Source: an uncultured Clostridia bacterium
GTDB taxonomy: Bacteria; Bacillota; Clostridia; Christensenellales; Aristaeellaceae
Assembly: GCA_946407745.1 (NCBI GenBank)
Contig: CAMJPQ010000003.1
Location: forward strand, 1 to 64,000
Direction of reading: 5' to 3'
Length of the DNA: 64,000 nt
Shown here: positions 1-6,656 of the stretch, piece after piece
How the letters are laid out: the number at the start of each line of letters is the position of its first letter
Numbering within the stretch: position 1 is the first letter of the stretch
Made by a program: the position numbers and the translations under genes
The notes under the pieces: model-generated
The model's input: the letters and a program-made list of their open reading frames with translations, nothing else
Told to the model about the DNA's origin: nothing
The model's database searches: none

Positions 1-123
1 GATCATCTTTCAGTTCCAGTTCTCTTTCCGTCTTTCTTATCTGAATGACATTGCCGTGAAAGCTGCGCCTTCCCTGCTTCTGCCGCGGTCGCCGGCGGAG
101 GGAAAGAACAGTGCGAGTGTAGC

Positions 124-153
124 CGCAAATATATTGTGCAAAATATATTTGCG
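124..153. promoter_or_regulatory. Perfect 12-bp inverted repeat, candidate operator
   Basis: The arm CGCAAATATATT is repeated exactly in inverted orientation after a 6-base spacer, giving a 30-bp dyad centred at 138.5. It lies in an A+T-rich island in otherwise G+C-rich DNA, where promoter-like hexamers could lie on the minus strand. A perfect 12+12 match is unlikely by chance, so a homodimeric repressor site for a leftward gene beyond the edge is inferred. No regulator in the window is tied to it. Confidence 0.45.
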
Positions 154-219
154 AACAAATAATACAACGGCAGGCATTTTTTGTCAAGAAGAAAAAGAAA
201 CCCGCTTTCCTGCCTGCGC

Positions 220-253
220 AAAAAAACGGCAGCCTGCTCATGACAGGCTGCCG
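220..253 (-). terminator. Rho-independent terminator of importer/AraC operon
   Basis: A 10-bp stem (227-236 with 244-253) and a 7-base loop are followed on the minus strand by a run of T residues (220-226). It sits about 60 bases after the AraC stop codon and closes the operon that begins at 4882. Confidence 0.85.
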
Positions 254-315
254 CCGTGCTTCGATTGCCGCTGAAAGCCGGGCGGGAGGCAGGGGAGGGC
301 GCTCCCGCCGCGCGC

Positions 316-1215
316 TTACAGCAGCTGCACGTTGCCGTATATGGCCCGGAACTGTGTGGGTGTGCAGCTTTTGCACCTCTGGAAAACCCGGTTGAAGGTA
401 GCCACGCTGCCGAAGCCGGCCTCGCGGGCCACCACGTGCATCGGCTTGTCTGTGCCGATGAGCAGGCCGGTGGCGGCCTTCACCCGCTTCTGCGTCAGAT
501 ATTCGGGGAAGGACATGCCGCAGAACTGCTTGAACAGGCGGGAAAAGTAGTATCTGGAGAAGCCGGCAAAGGCGGCGGTTGAGTCCAGCGAAATCTCCTC
601 GCGGAAGTGTTCGTCGATGTAGGACAGGGCGCTGTTCATAATGGCGGCGTCCGCGCGGCGGGTCGGAGAGGTCTGCGCGGTGTGGTTCTGGATGTATCTT
701 TCGCCCAGGCAGGCAAAAAGCTTCATCAGGCTGGCGTAGCACAGCGTGTTCCACAGCGGCTCGCGGCTGTTGTAAATGTCCATAACCTCGTGCAGCAGGT
801 CAGATGCCTTCTGCTGCAGCCCCTTGTCGGAGTTGAGGTAGATTGGCCTGGTCATCACTTCGCTCATCACACCCAGGTCGCGCAGGGCGGTCAGCGGCTC
901 CGGCTCAAAGAGGAACAGATGCCGCAGGATGTCGTCGCCCTCGGTGAGGGAATGCACCACCCCGGCGGGAATGATCAGCACCTCTCCCGGCCCCACGCGG
1001 TAGATGCCGTCCGGCAGCTGATAGACTGAATAGCCCCGGTCCGGGAGGATGATTTCGATGGCGGTGTGCATGTGCGAATCAAAGTGCGCCGAAGTGTTGG
1101 AGGGCCAGATACGCACAGAGGATCGGTCCGGGTAGGTGATGTACTCCTGCTTTCCCTGCAGGATGCGAAAGCCGTCCGGGAACCTGCTTGTCCTCTCCGC
1201 ATGCTGCTCTGCCAT
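316..1215 (-). CDS. AraC-family transcriptional regulator
   Basis: 299-residue one-component regulator. The N-terminal half is a cupin-like sensor (a His-rich strand then GPGEVLIIPAGVVHSL), the usual ligand pocket of sugar-responsive AraC proteins. The C-terminal ~100 residues hold two helix-turn-helix units, with FSRYYFSRLFKQFCG and the second-helix signature AREAGFGSVATFNRVFQR. The ATG at 1215 is preferred because AGGAG lies 9 bases upstream; an in-frame TTG two codons earlier is too close to it. It is the last gene of a binding protein-permease-permease-regulator operon, so it probably senses the imported sugar and controls the promoter near 4934. Direct repeats at 4991-5023 are candidate binding sites. 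The family call is firm; the ligand is unknown. Confidence 0.93.
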   Translation of the reverse strand: MAEQHAERTSRFPDGFRILQGKQEYITYPDRSSVRIWPSNTSAHFDSHMHTAIEIILPDRGYSVYQLPDGIYRVGPGEVLIIPAGVVHSLTEGDDILRHLFLFEPEPLTALRDLGVMSEVMTRPIYLNSDKGLQQKASDLLHEVMDIYNSREPLWNTLCYASLMKLFACLGERYIQNHTAQTSPTRRADAAIMNSALSYIDEHFREEISLDSTAAFAGFSRYYFSRLFKQFCGMSFPEYLTQKRVKAATGLLIGTDKPMHVVAREAGFGSVATFNRVFQRCKSCTPTQFRAIYGNVQLL

Positions 1216-1243
1216 GTGCAAGCGCTCCTTTCACAGGCGCCGC

Positions 1244-2158
1244 TCAGCCCTTTACGCTGCCCAGCGCCATGCCTGTCACGAAGTATTTCTGCAGGAAGGG
1301 GTAGACAATCAGGATCGGTACGGTGGAAATGACAGTGATTGCGCAGCGGATGGTCACCGGCGTGGTCTGTGTGGTGGATTTGAGCGCATCGGTGGAGGTT
1401 TTGGCCGCGTTGGCGCTGGCCTGGGTGGTGGCCAGCTTCATCTTCAGCAGGTACTGCAGGCTGTGCAGCTGCTTCTGGCCCGCGCAGTACAGGTGTGTGT
1501 CGAACCAGCTGTTCCAGCTGCCCACGGCCACAAACAGCGCCACGGTCGCCATCACGGGCATGCACAGCGGGAAGATGATCTGCCAGTAAATGCGGATATC
1601 TCCCGCGCCGTCAATCCGCGCGGATTCGACCAGCGCGTCCGGCAGCCCGGCGATGTAGGTGCGTATCACGATCATGTTGAAGCAGGAGAACATGGTGGGG
1701 ATGATGTACACCCAGTAGCTCTTCGCCAGCCCGAGCGTTTTGGAAATGAGCAGGTAATTGGGAATCAGGCCGGCGTTGACGTACATCGTCAGCACCATCG
1801 CCAGGGTGATGAAGCGCCGCAGCACATATTCCTTCCGGGAGAGGGCAAAGGAGAGCATGCCTGTCCAGAACAGGTTCAGCAGCGTGATGATCACCGTTTT
1901 GGAGGCGGAGATCCAGGCTGCCTGATACACCGCGCTGTCGGCCATGATGGCCTCGTAGCTCTTCAGGCTGAACACCCTCGGCCACAGGCCGATGCCGCCG
2001 CGCACGGCGTCCGTGCCCTCGTTGAAGGAGTAGGCAACTGTATTGATGACGGGATAGAGCGTTACAAACATCAGCACCACCAGCAAAATGGCGTTGACGG
2101 TGGGGAACACGACATCCCGGTGCTTTCGTGGTCTCTTTTGTATGGCAGTGGTTGTCAT
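1244..2158 (-). CDS. Sugar ABC transporter permease, LplC/YtcP type
   Basis: 304-residue inner-membrane permease of the carbohydrate-uptake (MalG-like) class with six predicted membrane segments. The ATPase-docking loop is seen as ESARIDGAGDIRIYWQIIFP near residues 180-200. The end, FLQKYFVTGMALGSVKG, is typical of LplC/YtcP proteins that partner an LplB-type permease. AGGAGGG lies about 7 bases before the ATG. The gene begins 13 bases after the upstream permease stops, so the two are co-transcribed. No ATPase gene is nearby; this class commonly shares one MsmX-type ATPase encoded elsewhere, which is inferred here. Substrate is probably an oligosaccharide, identity unknown. Confidence 0.93.
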   Translation of the reverse strand: MTTTAIQKRPRKHRDVVFPTVNAILLVVLMFVTLYPVINTVAYSFNEGTDAVRGGIGLWPRVFSLKSYEAIMADSAVYQAAWISASKTVIITLLNLFWTGMLSFALSRKEYVLRRFITLAMVLTMYVNAGLIPNYLLISKTLGLAKSYWVYIIPTMFSCFNMIVIRTYIAGLPDALVESARIDGAGDIRIYWQIIFPLCMPVMATVALFVAVGSWNSWFDTHLYCAGQKQLHSLQYLLKMKLATTQASANAAKTSTDALKSTTQTTPVTIRCAITVISTVPILIVYPFLQKYFVTGMALGSVKG

Positions 2159-2171
2159 CGCCGCACCCTCC

Positions 2172-3140
2172 TCATATCAGCGTGTCTTCGCCGAGGCGGT
2201 TCGCCAGGAAATTGGCGCCCAGCAGCAGGACGATGGCAACAACACTCTTGAACATACCTGCCGCCGTGGCTACACCGATGTTCAGCTTTTCCGTGCCGTA
2301 CTGCAGCACGAAGATGTCGATGGTGCGGGACCAGTCCATGGTCAGTCCGCTGCCGAGCAGGTACTGGATTTCGAAGCCGGCCTCCAGCAGGTGGCCGATA
2401 TTCATGATCAGCAGGATGACAAAGGTGGAGCGGATGCCCGGCAATGTCACATGCAGTATGCGGTTGAAGCGGCCCGCGCCGTCAATCTGCGCGGCCTCAT
2501 ACAGGCAGGGGTCGATGGCGGTCATGGCGGAAATGTAGATGATGGTGTTCCAGCCCACTTCCTTCCACACGTTGATCACGCCGACCAGCCACCAGAAGTA
2601 TTTGCCCTCGCCCAGCCAGAAGATGGGATCCTTTGTCAGGCCGAGATTCATCAGCAGGGCATTGACAGGGCCGTTGCTTGCAAAGATGTTCTGAGCCATG
2701 CTGACAACAATCACCATGCTCAGGAAGTGCGGAAGATAGGTCACGGTCTGCACCGTGCGCTTGAAGCCGCGGTTGCGCACCTCGTTGAGCAGCACGGCCA
2801 GCACGATGCTGGACACTGTGCCGAACACGAGGTTGATCACGCTCATGGCCAGTGTGTTGCGTATGGCCTGGAAAAAGTCGGGACGGCTGAAGAGCCATTC
2901 GAAGTTGGCCAGGCCGATGTACGGCGTGATCCCCTTTGCCACGTTCTTCATGTTGGTGTAATCCATGAAGGCGTTGGACCAGCCCCACATAGGGAAATAA
3001 TTGAACAGCAGCACGTACAGCAGGATGGGAACCGACATCAGCATCAGCTGCCATTGCCTCCCCAGTGTACGAAAAAAGCTGCTCTTATTCCCGGTAGCAG
3101 GACCGGATGCGTTCTTTTTCGCTGCCAGGCTCACAGCCAT
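2172..3140 (-). CDS. Sugar ABC transporter permease, LplB/YteP type
   Basis: 322-residue permease, MalF-like partner of the gene at 1244-2158. The N-terminus has a basic stretch then the segment beginning LMLMSVPILLYVLLFNYFPM, usual in LplB proteins. The coupling loop reads YEAAQIDGAGRFNRILHVTL near residues 215-235. Six membrane spans are apparent. A strong AAAGGAGG precedes the ATG. It follows the binding-protein gene after a 62-base gap that contains a stable hairpin (3159-3189), so its expression is probably lower than that of the binding protein. Confidence 0.93.
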   Translation of the reverse strand: MAVSLAAKKNASGPATGNKSSFFRTLGRQWQLMLMSVPILLYVLLFNYFPMWGWSNAFMDYTNMKNVAKGITPYIGLANFEWLFSRPDFFQAIRNTLAMSVINLVFGTVSSIVLAVLLNEVRNRGFKRTVQTVTYLPHFLSMVIVVSMAQNIFASNGPVNALLMNLGLTKDPIFWLGEGKYFWWLVGVINVWKEVGWNTIIYISAMTAIDPCLYEAAQIDGAGRFNRILHVTLPGIRSTFVILLIMNIGHLLEAGFEIQYLLGSGLTMDWSRTIDIFVLQYGTEKLNIGVATAAGMFKSVVAIVLLLGANFLANRLGEDTLI

Positions 3141-3153
3141 CCCCCTCCTTTCC

Positions 3154-3189
3154 GAAAAGCCAGGGGGAGAGCATCGCTCTCCCCCTGGC
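3154..3189 (-). terminator. Intercistronic hairpin after binding-protein gene
   Basis: A 14-bp G+C-rich stem with a 3-base loop (3159-3172 with 3176-3189) is followed on the minus strand by CTTTTC. It lies between the binding-protein stop and the next permease start. Such structures usually act as partial terminators or protect the upstream mRNA, giving an excess of binding protein over permease. The T run is short, so partial termination is more likely than complete. Confidence 0.7.
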
Positions 3190-3202
3190 GCAATGCAGGC
3201 GA

Positions 3203-4882
3203 TTATTCGTTGCCCAGAACCTTGGCAGCCTCTTCAAGCACGGCCTTCTGCATGTAGTCACCGAAGGCGGTGGCGGAGGGAGTGATTTCCTCCACAAAGG
3301 CGTCCCACTTCGCGTCGAACTCTTCGGGCGCGCACATGATCAGCTCAGGCAGGCGCTGATCCTGGATGTTCAGGAAGTCGGTGTGCTCCACGTCCACAGG
3401 CGTGTAGTCGATCTGCCAGGCTTCGCCGTAGGGAGCCAGCTCAATCGGCGGGTTCACGAAGTCGGCAAACTTGGAGAAGCCATAGTGGCTCAGGAAGTCC
3501 TGGTCATAAGCGTTCATCAGGCCCAGAACGATCTCGGGCTGGTTGGCGGGATCCCAGGCGTTGCCGGCATAGGGGCCGTCCATGATCCAGCCCTGCTTCT
3601 TGGGAGAGGACTCCCAGAAGGCCAGAGCGCGGTTCTGCAGCTTCCAGGTGTTGTCGTTGCGATTGTTGTACTGCTCCTCGGTCATCAGCAGGCGGCCGTT
3701 TTCCACATAGTAGTCTTCGCCCTCAATGCCCCAGTTGAACAGCAGCTGCCATTCGTTGGAGAGCATCTCTTCCCACATGGCGACGATGCGCTCGGCATAG
3801 GGAGAGGTGACGGAGATACCGAAGCCGCGGCGGACGTTCGGCACAGTGCCGTTCACATAGTGCTCTTCGATGACCTTGCCGTCCACGTACTCGGGGTCAT
3901 ACACCAGGCCGAGGGCCACATAGGTGTTCTCGTCCATGCCGGCGTCCTTCAGGGCGGCGGTGGCGTTGCCGAAGTCCCAGGTCTGGTCAAACATGCCCAG
4001 CACGGTGCCGCTGGACAGCTGCGCGATGTACTGGTCATAGTTCATCACGAAGGTATCGCGGCTGATCAGGCCCTTCTGGAACTCTTCGTTCAGCTTCTTG
4101 TAATAGGCCTTGGCATAGGGCTTGTCGATGAAGGTCTCGGTGTGGAAATCATTGGTGCTCACATCAATCAGCACTTCGCCGTCGTTCGGGCGGCCCATCA
4201 GGTGCTGCACGGGGTTGATGAGGCAGAAATGACGCCAGTCTTCGCAGAGGATGTCAAACCCGATGTAGGGCGTGCCGTTCTTGTCGGTGGGATTCTCGGC
4301 AATGAACCGCTCAATCAGGTCAAAGTACTCGTTCAGGGTGTGGATCTGGGGATAGCCGGCCCAGGCCAGCACCTGCTTCTGGATGAAGAAGGCGGGGCCG
4401 TTGACTTCGTTCACGATCTGGTCGCCATCGGTCAGGCCGTAGTTCGGGATGATGTACAGCACATCGTTGCCGTTCTCGTCCTTCTCGATCAGGCGGGCCT
4501 TCTGAGGCTCAATGTGCGCCCAGAGGCGGGGCGTCTTTTCAGGGCTGATGTAGTCCAGCAGGTTGACCAGCGCGCCGCCGGAGATGATCAGGTCCGCGCT
4601 GTTGCCGCCGTCAAACAGGTCCGGATAGTCCTGGCCGAAGATCTTCAGGCCCAGGGTCTCATCCAGGTTGCCGGCGAGGAATTCAAACTGGAACTTCACG
4701 CCGAATTTTTCTTCGATCAGCTTGTAGATCTTATTGTCCTCGGCAGGCTGGTCGCCGGGGTCGCCGCGGAATACGGTCAGGGTGATGGGCTCAAGCTCAT
4801 CAGCGGTGGCCGCAAAGGGAAGCAGGGAAACCACGGATACCAGCATAGCCAGTACCAGCACCGAAGCGATGAGTTTCTTCAT
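3203..4882 (-). CDS. Extracellular solute-binding protein of sugar ABC importer
   Basis: 559-residue secreted binding protein of the LipO/YtcQ type that works with LplB/LplC permeases. The N-terminus MKKLIASVLVLAMLVSVVSL is a signal peptide with likely cleavage after ATA (before DELEP). There is no lipobox cysteine, unusual for a binding protein of a single-membrane bacterium. The length and the Trp- and Asp-rich C-terminal half fit oligosaccharide binders of this family. It is the first gene of the operon, with AGGAGG 6 bases before the ATG and a promoter at 4934-4962. The permeases follow after an attenuator-like hairpin and AraC is last. The ligand cannot be read from sequence. Confidence 0.93.
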   Translation of the reverse strand: MKKLIASVLVLAMLVSVVSLLPFAATADELEPITLTVFRGDPGDQPAEDNKIYKLIEEKFGVKFQFEFLAGNLDETLGLKIFGQDYPDLFDGGNSADLIISGGALVNLLDYISPEKTPRLWAHIEPQKARLIEKDENGNDVLYIIPNYGLTDGDQIVNEVNGPAFFIQKQVLAWAGYPQIHTLNEYFDLIERFIAENPTDKNGTPYIGFDILCEDWRHFCLINPVQHLMGRPNDGEVLIDVSTNDFHTETFIDKPYAKAYYKKLNEEFQKGLISRDTFVMNYDQYIAQLSSGTVLGMFDQTWDFGNATAALKDAGMDENTYVALGLVYDPEYVDGKVIEEHYVNGTVPNVRRGFGISVTSPYAERIVAMWEEMLSNEWQLLFNWGIEGEDYYVENGRLLMTEEQYNNRNDNTWKLQNRALAFWESSPKKQGWIMDGPYAGNAWDPANQPEIVLGLMNAYDQDFLSHYGFSKFADFVNPPIELAPYGEAWQIDYTPVDVEHTDFLNIQDQRLPELIMCAPEEFDAKWDAFVEEITPSATAFGDYMQKAVLEEAAKVLGNE

Positions 4883-4933
4883 GACTCATTCCTCCTGTTT
4901 TGATGTTGGGCTTATGTCACGCCCGTTGATTAA

Positions 4934-4962
4934 ATGATACATCCCATCGGCCTGTACATCAA
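4934..4962 (-). promoter_or_regulatory. Candidate sigma-A promoter of binding-protein operon
   Basis: On the minus strand a TTGATG -35 box (4957-4962) and a TATCAT -10 box (4934-4939) are 17 bases apart. The -10 is about 50 bases before the ATG at 4882. An overlapping TTGACA just upstream has a worse spacing. Confidence 0.5.
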
Positions 4963-4990
4963 TGTCAAATCCGGTCACATTTATTCATCC

Positions 4991-5023
4991 ATTGCGCTTT
5001 GAATGCTCAAATATTGCACTTTG
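4991..5023. promoter_or_regulatory. Direct repeat, candidate AraC-protein binding half-sites
   Basis: ATTGCGCTTTG (4991-5001) and ATTGCACTTTG (5013-5023) match at 10 of 11 positions with starts 22 bp apart, about two helical turns. AraC-family activators typically bind direct repeats with this spacing just upstream of a -35 box. The nearer copy is about 28 bases from the -35 at 4957-4962. The AraC gene in this operon is the natural candidate ligand. Confidence 0.45.
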
Positions 5024-5260
5024 CTCGAACGATTGCCCGCTGCCGATATAATAGCACAAAAAGCCATATAAATAAAGGGGTTTTGCAAAGTTCCCAGAAA
5101 TAACAATGCAAAAAACGGGGCACATTCGGACAGCGCGAACAAACCGGGGCAGCGCAAAAACCGAACCATGCGCAAAAACACAACTGCAAATGGAGGGCTC
5201 TTTGCGCAGCCGGCGCATTCTGAGCGGGCCTGCCGCGCCCCGCGGCAGGGGGCTGGTGTG

Positions 5261-5311
5261 AAAACACAAAATGCGCAGAGGGAGAAGTTTCCGCCGCTTC
5301 CCTCTGCGCAT
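5261..5311 (-). terminator. Rho-independent terminator after Gfo/Idh/MocA gene
   Basis: A 13-bp stem (5271-5283 with 5299-5311) is followed on the minus strand by TTTTGTGTTTTC. It lies about 75 bases after the oxidoreductase stop and closes the three-gene unit 10528-5385. Confidence 0.8.
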
Positions 5312-5384
5312 CATCATTTGTCGGTTGTATTTCACCGCTTTATTGCCGGCCGCTTTCCGTACGGTGTGATTACCAGGTGCCTCC

Positions 5385-6638
5385 TCACAGGACGATGGCT
5401 TTTCCGTGCTCCCTGCGGGATTCCTCCGCCGCCAGCGCCACCAGGTGGCTCTCCACCGAGCGCTCGATGGAGGTCAGTGTCCCGCTGATGCCGATTTCGC
5501 CGCGCATCAGCTCCAGGAACTCGCGCACCAGGCGGGTGTCGCCGCCGCCGTGCCCGGAGAAATCGTTCGCGAGCTTCCTCACGTCGATGATCTCATCCTC
5601 CTGGCCGTAGCGCATCACCCTGATTTCCTCGGCCTTCATGTCGCAGTACAGCTCGCCCATGGTGCCGCCCACCCGCATGGTGCGCCCGCCGTGGGCTGTG
5701 AAGGCCGTCATGGTGAAATTCACCGTCGCGCCGCCCTCCAGCTCCAGGTTCACCACCTGGTGGTCTACCACGTCGTTGTCACAGCGGTACACGCAGCGGC
5801 CGTAGGGGCCTGTGCGCAGCGCTTCCATCAGCTTTTCCTCCGTGGGCTCGAAGGCCACTACGTTCTGGGGCCAGTCGTCGCCGGCGATGCGGTACCTTTC
5901 CAGATAGAACTTTACGCTGTTGTACGGGCAGTCCTCCACCGCGCAGTCCACGCAGCGCGCGGCGGAGCCCTTCGGCGCGTTTTCCTCTTTGAACAGGCTC
6001 AGGCTGCCGAAGGAGGAAACCCGCTCGCAGTGCTTGCCGGTCAGCCAGAGGATGATGTCCATGTCGTGGCAGCACTTCTGCAGTATCATGCAGGAGGAAA
6101 GCCCCTCGTTGCGCCAGTTGCCGCGCACAAAGCTGTGCGCCTGGTGCCAGTAGCACACCTGCTCCAGTGCCTGGATGTTCATCACCTCGCCGATGACGCC
6201 GCTGTCGATCAGCTGCTTGATTTTCTGGTAGAAGGGCGTGTAGCGCAGCACGTGGCATACGGCCACCCTGCGCCCGCGCCCCACGGCCAGGTCCCGCAGC
6301 TCAATACACTGGTCGGCAAAGGGCGCGATGGGCTTCTCCAGCAGCAGGTCGTAGTCTTTCAGAAGGGCCTCTTTGGCCTCGGCGTAATGGCAGCGGTCCG
6401 GAGTGCAGATCAGCATCACATCCGCCAGGCGCGGCTGTGCCAGCATCTCCTCGGCCGAGCTGTAGCACGCGCTCTCCGGAATGCCGGTCAGCTTCCGCAT
6501 GCCTGCCAGCTTTTCCGGGTCAATATCCGCCGCGGCGACAATCGTCGCCTTTTCCGGCATGGTCAGCAGTATTTTGCTGTAGGTATCCTGTCCCCGGCTT
6601 CCGCAGCCGGCAACCGCCACTGTCAAGGGTTTGCTCAT
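5385..6638 (-). CDS. Gfo/Idh/MocA-family NAD(P)-dependent oxidoreductase
   Basis: 417-residue cytoplasmic sugar or sugar-derivative dehydrogenase. The N-terminus has a Rossmann motif (VAVAGCGSRGQD, residues ~7-18), and near residue 95 the family signature EKPIAP contains the conserved catalytic-site lysine. The C-terminal half is the family's alpha/beta substrate domain. A cysteine cluster, CVDCAVEDC, lies near residues 210-225; similar clusters occur in some family members and may bind metal. GGAGG sits about 8 bases before the ATG. It is the last gene after the DUF5696-like and DUF5107 genes, 18 bases downstream of the latter, suggesting it acts on a sugar they release. Substrate unknown. 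Confidence 0.92.
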   Translation of the reverse strand: MSKPLTVAVAGCGSRGQDTYSKILLTMPEKATIVAAADIDPEKLAGMRKLTGIPESACYSSAEEMLAQPRLADVMLICTPDRCHYAEAKEALLKDYDLLLEKPIAPFADQCIELRDLAVGRGRRVAVCHVLRYTPFYQKIKQLIDSGVIGEVMNIQALEQVCYWHQAHSFVRGNWRNEGLSSCMILQKCCHDMDIILWLTGKHCERVSSFGSLSLFKEENAPKGSAARCVDCAVEDCPYNSVKFYLERYRIAGDDWPQNVVAFEPTEEKLMEALRTGPYGRCVYRCDNDVVDHQVVNLELEGGATVNFTMTAFTAHGGRTMRVGGTMGELYCDMKAEEIRVMRYGQEDEIIDVRKLANDFSGHGGGDTRLVREFLELMRGEIGISGTLTSIERSVESHLVALAAEESRREHGKAIVL

Positions 6639-6656
6639 GGTTGTTCCTCCGTATTT

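Larger units (their letters stand above)
1..315. other. Intergenic region at left edge
   Basis: No convincing gene is seen here. The stretch holds a perfect 30-bp palindrome (124-153) in an A+T-rich island and the terminator of the AraC gene (220-253). The A+T-rich part probably belongs to the control region of a gene running leftward out of the window. A minus-strand reading frame at 3-221 has no ribosome-binding site or recognisable composition and is left out. Confidence 0.5.
4883..5384. other. Regulatory intergenic region upstream of importer operon
   Basis: About 500 bases without a gene. From the importer side it holds the proximal promoter (4934-4962), an 11-bp direct repeat with 22-bp period (4991-5023), a second possible minus-strand -10 box with an extended TGC (TATTAT at 5048-5053), a 9-bp G+C hairpin without a T run (5229-5249), and the terminator of the oxidoreductase gene (5261-5311). 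Overlapping minus-strand frames at 4981-5335 lack a ribosome-binding site and similarity and were not called. Confidence 0.55.

Noticed and set aside
3-221. Small minus-strand frame at the left edge
   Set aside because: No ribosome site, overlaps the palindrome and lies in the likely control region of a leftward gene.
3107-4903. 598-codon plus-strand frame opposite the first binding-protein gene
   Set aside because: Antisense shadow of a well-supported secreted protein; composition is Val/His/Gln-rich with no motif.
4981-5335. Overlapping minus-strand frames between the first importer and the oxidoreductase
   Set aside because: Cys/Phe-rich with no ribosome site or similarity; region is better explained by promoters and a terminator.
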